From contig CAJQUN010000059.1 of NCBI GenBank assembly GCA_907163345.1, positions 1,634,555-1,698,554 of the forward strand: 64,000 nucleotides of DNA, given 5' to 3'. The position numbers and the translations under genes were made by a program. Origin of the DNA: Haberlea rhodopensis. Lineage: Eukaryota > Streptophyta > Magnoliopsida > Lamiales > Gesneriaceae. Each line of letters begins with the position of its first letter. Within the stretch, counting starts at the first letter, position 1. This document shows positions 45,120 to 57,479 of this stretch, in pieces. Below the pieces are notes generated by a model. The model had not been told where the DNA came from and searched no databases. It worked only from the letters and a program-made list of their open reading frames with translations.

Positions 45120-46480
45120 AGAATGCAATGGTTTATATTCTCTTAGTCAGTGGATCGAATGAGATTTTTGTGTTTAGGATATGAAATTCATTATTGTGAA
45201 GATAAGAAACAAGGCATGTGATCATTTCGAAATCGCTCAAAAAGAATATACGAACGAATATATTGCAATTTGTAAATTATGTAAAGCAACATACACATAT
45301 AAAGCTGGTGGTTCAAGTTGAGGCACCGTAATTTTTAAAAAAACACTTAGTAAAAAAGCATACTTTTGATGACGCAACTCTACAACCAATTGGTATAGAG
45401 CAACACAATAACAATTAATCCTCACTGACAAATTTTGTTTTAACAACTGCAATTAATCGTATGTCATTTGTTAATATGTGATTAGATGTGAACTTCCTTT
45501 TATGCAATTTGAAGAAGATAGATTTATTGAATTTAATTCGTCTATACAACATATTTCTAAACATATTTATAGGCACACATTAAAGAAAAATTGCATGAAA
45601 TGTTTCTTGAATATAGAACTACCGTGATTGAACATCTTTCGAATTTGCCTTGTAGGGTAAGTTTGACAACCGATATTTGGACAAAATGTTAAAATATATT
45701 CTGTTGGAGTGCAATAATTGCCATGCTTAGAGAGCGATCGAAGCGTTGCGTTTGAGATGCTCTACGATTTAAATATTAGAGATACACCATTACAATCAGC
45801 TATAGCTTTTGGTAAAGCGGCAAGCGCTTGATACTACATTTGGTATCAGAGCCAATGTCACGTGTTCTGTTCCCATGAATTGCAAGGTAGTGCATTTATT
45901 GGGAGGGAGATTGTTGGAGCGTAATAATTATCCCTACTTAGAGAGCGATCGAAGCGTGACGCTTGGGCTGCTCTACAGTTTAAATATTAGAGTTACACCA
46001 CTACCACCAGCTATAACTTTTGGTGAAGCGGCAAGCTTGATCCTACTTATTCATTTCTTGTCGTGACTTAACATTGGATTGATGAAAATTGGTGTATGCA
46101 AAAACGAATTTTATCTTCAGATAAATTAGATTCCGCACATACTAGATATATAATTGCTAAATATATATTTAATGTTTGTAAAACTTATGGAATTCAAGAT
46201 AAAATATTTCCAATCACCTTAGACAACACATCGAATAACAACTCCGCGATGCGTTATTTAAAAATTTATTTGAAACCAATGTTTGATGGTGTATTTTTTC
46301 ATGTTTGGTGTATTTTTTCATATTAGATATAATATTTTTTCATGTTATTAATTATTAGATATATTAGATATATTTTTTCATGTTATTAATTATGCTGTGA
46401 AAATTGGTTATGAGGACTCTGAATCACTAAGTATTGGGAAAATAGAATATTGTGTTAAACGGTTACGCTCGAACCATATT
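45120..46480 (+). pseudogene. hAT transposase remnant (copy B)
   Basis: BED zinc finger EIAQKEYTNEYIAICKLCKA (about 45230-45300); EHLSNLPCRVSLTTDIWT-like (about 45625-45690); then, after the TRIM, LDSAHTRYIIAKYIFNVCKT, GIQDKIFPITLDNTSNN and FFHVWC (46096-46326); and INYAVKIGYEDSE (about 46390). The order and motifs are those of plant hAT transposases. It is interrupted by stops and the TRIM. A short local duplication around 46310-46390 breaks the C-terminal part. Confidence 0.84.
45702..46047 (+). mobile_element. TRIM retroelement (copy B)
   Basis: 346 bp: 5' LTR 45702-45838 (TGTTGGAGTGC...), exact primer-binding site TGGTATCAGAGC at 45841-45852, purine tract GGGAGGGAGA at 45901-45910, and 3' LTR 45912-46047. 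Perfect target duplication TATTC at 45697-45701 and 46048-46052. The internal region is only 73 bp. Same length and site as copy A, so inserted before the duplication. Confidence 0.95.
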
Positions 46481-47137
46481 AAGCTTGATTGGAGATAAGT
46501 TGCACTTGATTGAAAACATATTGGATAAGTTAAATTTGGAGGGAACCATATTTGGTAAATTGACAGGATAAAAATTTATCAAAATGACTTTCTTATTTTA
46601 GGTACAGATTACCCTATGCTATTCTGTAGAGGCAGATTACCCTATCTTTTATTTAAGTATATTTTACCCCTAGGGAGATAATTGACATTATGATATATAG
46701 TTTCAAAGCCTATACATATAAGAAGACGTGCGTCGCATAAAGCATAAGTGGATGAGGTTGCACATATTTACAGATCACATAGATTAATCTGTCTATTTTC
46801 ATGTTACGGATGATAAATTGTCTATTCAGAAAACCACATGGATATTGAAGTCATGTCTTAATAACAAAAATAGAGCAGCTTTAAAATCAACACGTTTTTG
46901 TATGCCTAAACGTAGGCTGGCATCTTGGTTGCTTCCAATCCCAATTTAATGTATTTGGATTCAATTTCTTGGTCTATTTCAGTTATTTCCTATTAATTTG
47001 ATTTCATGCTTTTAGTTAACTTGTTTTCTTAGTTCGATTTGATTGATAACTAGAACAAAATCATAAAATTCAGGATAGGGATATCATTTCAAAATTTGAA
47101 AACTCAAGGAATTGATGGGTGTTACACATGTTTATCA
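46480..47137. other. ALE2 3' flank in arm B, no gene
   Basis: Inverted counterpart of 21013-21700. AT-rich, no coding signal. Confidence 0.5.
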
Positions 47138-50100
47138 TCAAACCATTGAACCAAAGCGAACCATGTATTCTATGTCGACCCACACTCTGAATAACACCAT
47201 ATGCTCACTCACGCTCCCCCCTGATAGTCGCCTCATCATCATCCATAGACGACTAGCTCTGCTGGTTTTCAAAGGCCGAGAGCTCGAATTCCACCTAAAA
47301 GACTCTGAACTTTCTCCCCCGGGTTTTGCAGATGAACACAAAAGCTCCGACATAGAAAGATCTTTGTTGGCATCGAGCTTATAGTCATGATCAGATATCG
47401 GGGACTAATTAAGTAAAAGATCAATTAATCAATCCAAATTAGTACTTTTCCTATCTTCCATATCTATGGACAAATCTTATTGACGTTCTTTCGTCTCATC
47501 ACACTCGTTGTACATCAGTTTTAAGGCATGGACAACTTCTCCCATAGAGGTTCTGTGTGATATACCTCTGGTTGGACACACATCAACGCAATAGCAGCAA
47601 CTTTCACAATGCTGTCGAAAGGAAAATCGGGGCCTAAGGATGGGTCAATGATCGACTCTAAACCTTCTCGCATAGTTAGGAGCGGGCGGGACCAAGAAAC
47701 TAGATTTTCTTGACCGGGTTGCTGAGACAAGTCTATGGGCTTTTTCCCTGTAAGGAGTTCAAGAAGGACTACGCCATAACTGTAGACGTCACTTTTTACG
47801 AGAAGATGCCCTGTCATTGAGTATTCAGGAGCTAAATACCTGGTAGGATGCATAAATGGCGTTAAGAATAAACAGATTGATATGAAAACAAAAAAAGATT
47901 TCAAAAAGAACATAAAATAATGCTACAATATCTCCCTAACATGGCAATGCCTGCAAGGACATTATGTTTTTCCATACCTCACCCATATTTAACTTTTGTT
48001 TCATTTACTCATAAGCTAAGGATGAGGGTTCACCATTTCTAATTGAAGGGTAACAAAATTTTTAAACGAGAGCTATAAGAAAATAGTTATACACGAAGGT
48101 TCCCATGACACGTGTTGAAATGTGCATGTTTTCCTCTTCCAATGACGTACGAGCTAAACCAAAATCAGATACTTTTGGAGTATAGTCATCTTCCAGTAAG
48201 ATGTTGCTGGCCTTGAAGTCCATGTGTATGACTCGGGGGCTTGAATCTTCATGCAGGTATGTTAGAGCTCGAGCAGCTCCAAGGGCAAATTTTAGCGGGC
48301 ATTCCGGCAAAGTGGAGCACTTTCCTTGTCAATGCCTAAGAACGAGTATGGGAATAAAATATTAAAAGCCAATGAGAAGAAATATAAATTGAGGAGCTAT
48401 CAAAATTGTATACTATGTAAATGAGATTCGGCACTGCCATTTGGTATTAATTCATACACTAAACATCTCGTTTGATCCTCGAGACATATACCAATAAGCT
48501 TGACCAGGTTTCTATGATGAAGCCGGCTGAGCATCTCAACTTCCGCTACGAATTCACGGCCACCCTGCTGATCATATCTCTTGAGTATCTTCATCGCAAC
48601 TTTGGTCCCATCTAAGAGCAAGCCGTTGTAAACCACTCCAAAGCCACCTTCACCAAGTATCCTCGTTTCATTGAAGTGATCGGTTGCTCTCTCTATATCA
48701 CTTAAACTAAATGTTTTTGCAGAGACAGTATAAGCTGCAATACTTGAACTCAAGGAGAAAGGAGAACTGGGGCCACTTCCGACCACAGACACTGCCTGCC
48801 TATATCATATGCAATATACATTCTCATCAGCTAAATGTTCGAATATTTTTTTAGAAGTTCATAAACAATTTTTGTATGGAATTATTATGTTACCATGACA
48901 TAATAGATGCCTACAAACATTGATGAATGTATACCAAAAAAAGGAAAAAATTATTCTACCAGATGATTTTGCTAGGGAACGGATGGTAGTTGGTGGAGTT
49001 GGATTAGATAGATAGCCACGGTTTCTGTGTTTCAACATGAAAATCCATGCAATAGCACACAATAAGACAAATACTACAAATGCAGATATGATGATTGATG
49101 CCAGATTGCCTCTTTTTTGCCCATCGTTATGCTGACTTCTTCTTACGTCCACGCCGAGGGGTTGCATAGTTCTTGCATTATTGTCACGACCAGGGTATGG
49201 TTACTTCCAACAATGCCAATGGTTGATGGAGGCAAAGGCGGAGAAGGGGGAAGACCTAAGATTTGTAAGGTGGCAACTCAAATGGTAAGGTCAAACCTTA
49301 AACACATACCCAATTAAAAAAAATAAAAAATAGGCCCACATCATTACCTGGATATCGCACATACAATACATCATAGTCACCAAACAATGACATACTTATA
49401 ACCACTTGCTTGTGCCAAAATCTTTGAAATGTTAAATGTGCTGTTGTGTCATCAAATTTTTCTCCAAGAGGTATCAAATCAGTAAGAGCAATGATCTTTT
49501 TTGGATTAACTCCATCTGCATTTGCTCCCATGATGCGAACTTGGCTTTGCTTCATATATACTCCAGCAGCAATTTCTTTTGCAAGTTCTGAAACTAAAGG
49601 AAAGAGGTGTATAGTGCTACGGTAAGACTCAGCCCCACTTGTATTGGCAGCACACAGAAGTAGGGAGAATCGGGAGGACCATATGTTAATGGCTCGATGC
49701 AAGTCAGAGGAGCACAAGCTGTGAAATTGATTAACTTGTTGAGTTTGGTGACAGGTTATAACAAAAGCACCAGAGAGATTTGATTGTGTTTGGGCAGAGA
49801 ATCTTTTCGAAAAAGGATTCACAAAAAAAGTTTATTTAAAAAAATAATAAATAAAGTTTGGTTGAAGTGTTTACAGAAGCCAAAATCAAGAAGCTAAAAA
49901 ATGGCTTTAAGGGGCTTCTGCTCCTTGGAAGAAAAAGCATTTTCGTTAACTATCTTACCCAAATATAAAACAACTTATACTTTAAAACAAAACATTCTGA
50001 AAAGTCCACTTAATGAAGTGTTATCATATCTACCTTATGAGGAGGTGGAGGTGGCAGTTCTTACAACGGGGATGGTGGCGGCATTTTCGGACTTTTTGTT

Positions 50101-52405
50101 ATTGTCGGAGAGGGGGACATTATAGGAGAAACAATTGGAACTTGCAATATAAAGACAATACTCGTTAAGTACTCATAGCAGAGTGAAAACAAAACTCAAA
50201 GGCAGCTTTTCTATTACCCACATGGAAGGGGAAAACAGACAAAAAATACCTTTGTCATGCTCAGGTGGATATTCCGGAGGTGAAGAAAATATAGGAGGAT
50301 GATGATTTCCAGACGAAGGAATTGGAGCAAGAATCGGAGATGTAGATCGAGAAGAGCCTGTCATTTGACATTATTAGAATTTCAAGTACAACAACAACAA
50401 CATTTGGTAATTTGTGGTTAGACAGAGTATGAACGACCTGTAGTTGTGGGTGGCGGAGCATAACGCCCAAAATCAGCCACTGGGCCTGATCATGGAGCTG
50501 AATGGTGAAAAGTATGCACCAGAAATAAGTATGAAGGTATTATTTTCAGAAATAAACTTTTAGGAGTATAGAAAAACCTTGTTCGCTTGAAGTAGGAGAG
50601 ATTATATGAAACAATGGAGCAGGAGTTATCTTATAATCCCTTGAATGATGCCGCTTCTGCAATGGATGAGGCGCCGGAGAGAACTTGGATTACGGATGAG
50701 GAGGAGCAGTATTAGAATGCCGAGGCAGCTTACTTGCTGAAGGTGCTGAACCAGAAGAGGTGCACATAACTTACTAGTAAATGTCCATTTACTTGCTGTC
50801 CAGATTATCATTAGAAAACTAGAAAGTTATAGACAAACCTTCGGATGGGGAATGGCTTATAGGTGCAGAATGAATGACAGTACTATTTACAGGCGATGCA
50901 AATGGTATAGCAACCTGTTACACTTGGAGGAGGTGCTGATATAGGAGAGGTACTTTGTTCTGCCAGAAAAGGACAGTATACCAGTTAAACTAATAATATC
51001 CTAAATAAAGATATTAGTAATTCATAGATCGGAAAGCATTTTTTTCAAGAAATATGAACTCTAGAGACTGGTTAAAAATTATTTTTGATACATAACAGAA
51101 TTCACAAAAAACTGATAAAAGTTGTATTTCTTTTTTCTTCATCCGTAAAAGTGCACATTTTTAGGATAAAGAAACATAAAAATTCATCTTTTGCATACCA
51201 GTTCTGCAACCTCAGCAATTTTCATTTCACCAAGACACTAAAGGAATATCAAAGTTAAACTTCAAAACTGTCGCTCACTCCGCAAGATTCTATGATTCAT
51301 TTCATGGAGGCCATTGCCCCAAAGAAGAATCTCGGGTTTTTTTAATGAAAGAAGTTATCTAAGTAACATTCAGTCATTTAGCTTTACTTTTCTAGTAGCT
51401 GATTGATAAGCAATGCAGCTGAACTAGAAGACTAAAATATCTACTGTGCTGATTAACTCAAGCAAAATACACAAGTGTCACCTGGTGGACTAGATGCCGG
51501 TTCTTCAGGTAATATTGGATCGGTAGGTGGTGAAATTCCAGGAGATGATGGAGTTGAAGACATGTCTGGCACTATATGATCAACGTCAAACAATCATAGT
51601 GGAGAAGAATTTGGTTGAATATTTACCCAAAGGATTGTTCTCAACAATAATTAAGTGAAAAAACTCATACCAGGCGGAAGGGATGGTGGTTCTTCAGGCA
51701 AAAAGGAGCGAGAGGGTGGGGGACTGCCTAAGGTACTCGTTGGAGCTGACACATTTGATACTGTACTTCAAAATATTTAATATTAGGTAAATTTCACTGC
51801 ATGGTAAGATTGACAAGGGCAGAACAAATTCTCAGCATTTAACAACCTAGACATATTGGTGAGTGGGGAGTGGGGAGCATTATTTTCAGGTGCTATAGTT
51901 GGACCAGAATTTGGCGGCGCATATCTTGGCTCTGATGGCAAACTACTAGAGGGTGGAATACTCGGTACCGCATACTGAAAATCTAAATCGTATCGAACCA
52001 ATATAAATTGACAAGATTTCATATTTTTACCAATTACAACCTGTTACCTGTAGCATCCAACATAGAGGGAGGGGGAAGGTGTCCATGATGCGGAGGCTTC
52101 TCCGTAGGAGCTACCGGTGGTATAGCTGGGACATCATGTTGAATAGATGTAGTGGGTGGAACAAGAAGATTTGGAGGTGGTGTTGAAAGAGGACTCAGGC
52201 GTTGGGAAAAGTCAAGGCCTTTTGTTGTTTGAGGTACCGGTCCAGAGATGCGAGGAGGAATTACGAGTGGAGGTTACCTATCCCTGAAACGATGATTCAT
52301 ATGCAAGTCAATATAATAGCGAAGGCCATATTGAAATGACTATACATTTATGAATATAAATACTACCATATGATGGAGGATCTGTAAGAGGTGCTATGCT
52401 GATTA
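47138..52405 (-). pseudogene. ALE2: ALE2-like receptor kinase, copy B
   Basis: Exons from high to low: ~52367-52400, 52048-52277 (SGPVPQTTKGLDFSQRLSPL), 51847-51974, 51671-~51764, 51482-~51572, 50839-50959, 50578-~50746, 50438-50497, 50250-50357, 50034-50140, 49348-49718, 48960-49255 (membrane helix), 48424-48795, 48093-48335, ~47526-47839, and the C-tail to the stop at 47138-47140. It is the most complete copy and shows the full proline-rich ectodomain. Lesions: an extra base near 50912, TAA at 50690-50692, a lost base near 49605, a frameshift near 48295, VIHMD in place of the catalytic-loop HRD (48221-48223), and a 2-base insertion near 47563. The 5' end is cut by an RTE LINE. Not functional. 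Confidence 0.9.
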
Positions 52406-52409
52406 AGAC

Positions 52410-53614
52410 ATTTCATACAAAAGGCCAGGCATTCCTTCGCCAATTGGAAAAAATAACCTATAATGCATGGATCTGCATATGATCTTGTCGAGCGCTATCG
52501 TGAGAGGAGTAAAGATCTGCATATGATCTTTATAGACTTGGAGAAAGCATACGATAAAGTACAAAGGGAGATATTATGGTGGGCTTTGATGAAGAAAAAA
52601 GTTCACATCAAGCATATCAATATAATCAAGGACATGTACGACGAAGTAACATCCAATGTGAGAACGTGCAGTTGGGAGACAAGTGAGTTCTCGATCACTA
52701 TTGGATTGCATCAAGGGTCTGCGTTGAGTCCTTTCCTGTTCGCCCCAGTGATGGATGAGATAACAACAGACATACAAACTTAATTACCTTGGAACATACT
52801 TTTTGCTGACGATGTTGTGTTAATCGACGAGACAATGACAGGGGCAAATGCCAAATTGGAGTTATGGAGAGAGACTTTGGAATTCAAGGATTTTAGATTA
52901 AGTAGGTCTAAAACGAAATATATGGAGTGCAGCTTTAGTGGTCATTCCTTTCTGGATTTCAAGAGGTATCGATGAGCAGCAAGTTTCGATACCTAGGTTC
53001 AGTTATCCAAAAGGATGGAGAGATTGATAGCGACGTTAACCACATGATTCAGGTTGGCTGGTTGAAATGGAGAAACGCCACAGGAGTTCTATGCGATCGT
53101 AATATCCCGCTGAAATTGAAGGGAAAGTTTTATAGAACCGCCGTTAGACCCGCAATGTTGTATGTGACGGATTGTTGGGCACCCAAGATGAATCACATCC
53201 AAAAGATGAGTGTGACAGAGATGCGTATGCTTCGTTGGATGTGCGTCAAACCAGAAAATATAAAATAAGGAATGAAGATATTTGAGCTGAAGTAGGTGTA
53301 GCTTGTATAGAAGAGAAGATGCAAGAAAGCCGCTTACGCTGGTTTGATCATGTTCGACGTAGGCCCAGCAGTGCACCTGTGCGTCGAGTGGAGTCCATGG
53401 ATTTTGGCAACTTCACGAGAGCGAGAGGACGACCGATGAAGACATGGCTCGAAGTTATATGCAAAGATTTGGAGTGCAAGGGGATTACAGAAGATATTGA
53501 TTGATAGAAGCGCTTGGAGAAGACTGACCCATGTGTCCGACCCGACTTGATTCTCTCAATTGTTCATGTAGCCTACCCCAATTCATTGAGATTAAAGGTT
53601 TAGTTGTTGTTGTT
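52410..53614 (+). mobile_element. RTE-type LINE, 5' truncated, with TTG tail
   Basis: Reverse transcriptase from about 52463 (MIFIDLEKAYDKVQREILWW, GLHQGSALSPFLFA), catalytic FADD motif as LFADDVVLIDET around 52798, then SKFRYLGSVIQKDGEID, KLKGKFYRTAVRPAMLY, MRMLRWMC, LRWFDHVRRR and the tail ARGRPMKTWLEVI. It ends in TTGTTGTTGTTG at about 53602-53614, the simple tail of this clade. Stops and frameshifts (near 52780, 52975, 53265 and 53500) make it inactive. It replaced the upstream part of ALE2 copy B. Confidence 0.93.
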
Positions 53615-54155
53615 GATGCATGGATATTCCTAAAAATTACTCGATGCAGTGTCGGACACTCATCGGACACGTATCGCACATGCCACATGGCGTGTCCTTT
53701 ATTTTATTATAAAAATAAAATTGGACACACGTGTCGAACACTCCCCTCAAAATCAGACACCATGTCGGACATAACTCATCGGCGTGTCCGACTAAGAAAT
53801 GACACTTTTGGTTGTTAATTGTACATATTTAAAAGTTTTTGGCTAAAATAAAATTTAGACGTGTTAGGTAAACTTTATATTGATTGAACTAATATAAATT
53901 TGTTGTCAATATGAGTGATACTATGATGATTTCAGTAACATGCATTTATTTATATATATGCTCCTTGAATTTGGTAAGAATATTTTTTGTTAATTTTACA
54001 TGATTTTAGAATTTAAAAAATGTTGAATTTTAGTATTATAATATGGTATTATATTACAAATATATATGTGTGTGTCACCGCCGTGTCGTATCCTGAAAGT
54101 TTTTGAAAATCCATGTCGCCGTGTCTGTGTCGTGTCGTCTCAGCGTCCGTGCATC
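53615..54155. mobile_element. MITE with GATGCA(T/C)GGA ends
   Basis: GATGCATGGA at 53615 and TCCGTGCATC at 54146-54155 are inverse ends with one mismatch. The first and last parts are rich in GTGTCGGACAC-like strings while the middle is AT-rich, a layout seen in plant hAT-type MITEs. It begins right at the TTG tail of the LINE. Confidence 0.72.
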
Positions 54156-56159
54156 ATAGAAAATAACAAAAGATAACAAACATCAGGACTTCTTTCATTT
54201 CATTGCCCATAATCCATAATTCTATTTTCACAAGAATGGAGCATCCAAATTTTTTGCACTCCAGGGAGATGGAATATGCAACTTCTGTATAGATACGAAC
54301 CTGTTCTTTGAAATTTAATATGCACATATCTGCTATGGAGGGATAAATTCGGCGAATACACATTGAACTCCAAAAAGCCTATGGCTGATGTAGCCCAGCA
54401 GAAAATATTTCAATTATCGAATAGGGGTAAGCTTACGAAATTAGAAGAAATGGCCATTACAAATTTGAAGGCTTCTGCTACTACAACAGGAGACTTTGAA
54501 GCAATTTAATGATATGCATCCTTCATAATTCACATTCCACCAACAAATCTTTAAGCAGGGGCAGCATGAAATTCTAATTTGGCATAACGAATCTATCTAC
54601 ATAAACTACAGAATTTGTGTTGGCAAACAAACTTGAGAAAAGAGAAGCTTCAGGGAAGAAAAATACATGAAGATTTACAGCAATTTGTAAAATTCAGAAT
54701 TCACAAATCATATCTGATATCCGTCCTTAAATTCTAAACAATTAAAAGAATAAATATCAAGAACAACTCATCCTCAGAAAAAAAGGAAATGCATTAGGGT
54801 ATCTTGATGTTGGAAAACTAATCAAATCACATCCAAGACACCAAATGAGAACAACAATCGATGATTTGTTCGAAAAACTGTTCACACTTTTATTTAAAAT
54901 TGTAAGCAGAACAAAATGAAATATTACCAGCAAGTGCGTGAATCACCATAAAACAAGTAAAGACACATGATTTCTTCAACAATCCAAGAACTTGCAGCAT
55001 CACCACTCCCATCTCACCCAAAAATGGAAAAAAGAGAAAGGGAAACCCCTCCAATCAATCCCAATAAAAATTCATTCATTAAAAACTACATAGCATCAAA
55101 ATCAGGGAGGCCCAAAAAGTTCTACTTCACATAGAACACTTCTTTTACTCGAATTAATACGATAAAGATAGATGGGTTCAAGCAAAAACAAAAGGGGTTA
55201 AATTAAAGATGGAGACCCACTGACAGATAGAGTGAGAGGCAAGCAAGACACAAGAAATAAGGAGGGCCAGTTTCTAGCATAATGCAATAAAAACACTTGA
55301 TGATGATGCCATGAAGATAAACCAAAACAAAAACAAATATCAATCTTTTTTCGTTCTGATTAAATGGGTATTTCAGAAATTGGAACCAGATAACAACAAG
55401 ATTTGGGAGCTGTGATTGTGAAGGAAAAATTTAAAAAATGTCAGGGCAGAATGCAACAAACAAGTGAAACAACCGTTTCCAATGACATGTACAACTAAAG
55501 CGTAGTGCATATAAAAAAGCTAACAATATTTAAACCTTTCTGGTAAAGAAAAAGAAGAAAAAAAGAACAGTCTTGTTGCTAACGAGTGCTAGTAGCTGGT
55601 AAACAGAGACATCCATATTTTGTTTTGTTAAAGAATTTATGCATTCTCCTTCCTCACATGCACGCATGAGACACGGAGAGGGAATATCTCAGAGTGATTC
55701 TGTTATATTTATTTATTATTTTTAATTTATTAATAAATATAGGAAAATTACCAAAAACATCCTATGTTTGATCCAAATTTTACTTTATAACCATTATTTA
55801 GACAATTACAGTTTACATTCTCAACTTTAATGAATTGTAATACTTTGCATCATTTTGACTCAATTTTATGTTTTAATTGAAAATTTATCGCTGCATTTCA
55901 TCACCGCCTTACGTATTCAAACTTAGATCAACTTAAACAAGGTAATGTAAAATTTTAAAAAATCAAATTAATATTGGGGGTGTCAAAATTTCATTTTCCG
56001 TAATCGTTAACTAGAGAATTTCGATACTAAAAATATTATTTTTTGTTTTTTAAAAATTTGGAATAACTAGCTTAAATGAATATAAGTTTGAGTATGTTAG
56101 GTGATGATTTATTTCAGAATGTTATTTGTTAGGATCAAAGACCAGTTCATTCAATTACG

Positions 56160-56161
<2 letters not shown>
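54156..56161. other. AT-rich region without recognisable genes
   Basis: No domain, LTR border or convincing exon was found on either strand. The first exon and promoter of ALE2 copy B could once have been here, but I cannot see them. The minus-strand frame 54154-54363 has no recognisable similarity. Confidence 0.5.

Positions 56162-56206
<45 letters not shown>
56162..56206. repeat. (AT)n microsatellite
   Basis: About 22 uninterrupted AT units. Confidence 0.97.
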
Positions 56207-56209
<3 letters not shown>

Positions 56210-57450
56210 TACATAATCTTACATTTTTAAAATATACGTTATACATATTTCATGATTTCACCAGTCCATCAATACGTAAAACATGGAGATGAGAATACGT
56301 AAAGAAAGAAGCTTCTGGTCACAGACACGAACCAGAGGGCAAGAGCACACGATTTCCGTTTGTCAGCGAGAGAATATGGCGTAATACCAGAAAACATGCT
56401 ACCACACTCAGCCACCAACACAACCCAATCACCCACGATAAAACATTTCCTCGGGGCAGGCGGCGAGAAGCGGTGACAGGACGTTAGGGGCACACGACTC
56501 AAGCAAATCAGATCTTATTTATTTTGGAGCTAATGTCCGGGCTTATTGTATTGTTAAATATACTAAATTTGCCTTATTGTATAGATGGTGTTGTAAGTAA
56601 CAGAGAATTGATACTTTAATTTCTTATAATATCAAAATAGGAAATGTAATTCAATTCATAAATACTGGCGTCAACAACATTCAACAAGATATGGGTTTGT
56701 CTCGCAAGCTCGATGTTCGAGGTCCAAGGTATGTAAATGTATCAATACTAGAAAAATAAGTTATCAAATTACAAATTTTAAATTGGCCCAAGTTGGGACT
56801 AGGGAAAAATATTATTTTAGAGAGGTTATCAATTTATGGAGTATTAATTTATGGATATTTTAATGTATTTGTTTTTTTAGCTGCGAAAATATATATAGGT
56901 AATTAGATAATTTAAGATAGTGATTTATATAAAGATATTTTTTAATTGGGCAATTTTTAATATAAAACCAAAAAAATAACATTGTAAATACGATATATAA
57001 TATTCTGGAAAAGTGGAAGAATTGGTATTTTCTACAAACGGTGTAGGAATTAGGGGTGTAAATAAATCATTAGTCGTTTCAAAAATTATTTGATCCATAT
57101 TCCAAATTATCGAGTTCGAACTCAAATTATATAATTCTTATTCACAAAGTACTCGCGGCTCAATAGTTTATTTATACTAGTGTCCTCGTGCAACCGTCGT
57201 TTGCTTATATAATCGGTGTCAGTTTTTTGTTGAATTAAAGGTATTGTACAATAAGTTTTTTTGTTAACTTTTTTTAGGGTTAATCAAATTCTGAGGAGTA
57301 TTATGATAATTTGATATTTGTAAGAGTGTAATTTCAATATTATAAGAAGTATTGCAATAAATGGGCAATGAATTATTCGTCGATCTAAGAATCTTAGATA
57401 TTATAATATTTATTTATTTATAGATAACAAATTTATATATTAATTATATA
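56207..57450. other. AT-rich region without recognisable genes
   Basis: No supported gene. The part from about 57050 (TAGGGGTGTAAAT...) to 57170 resembles the dispersed hAT-type repeat style. The minus frame 56269-56502 lacks any domain. Confidence 0.45.
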
Positions 57451-57479
57451 AAATTTTATGTATGTTAACAATTATATTA

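Larger units (their letters stand above)
44195..50985 (-). repeat. Arm B of the large inverted duplication
   Basis: Reverse complement of 17311-23862, covering the hAT remnant, TRIM, 3' flank and ALE2 exons. It retains a C-terminal ALE2 exon segment (about 47330-47480) that arm A has lost, but lacks the exon duplication of arm A. Confidence 0.92.

Noticed and set aside
56269..56502. 77-codon minus-strand frame
   Set aside because: No domain, isolated, and not supported by neighbouring exons.
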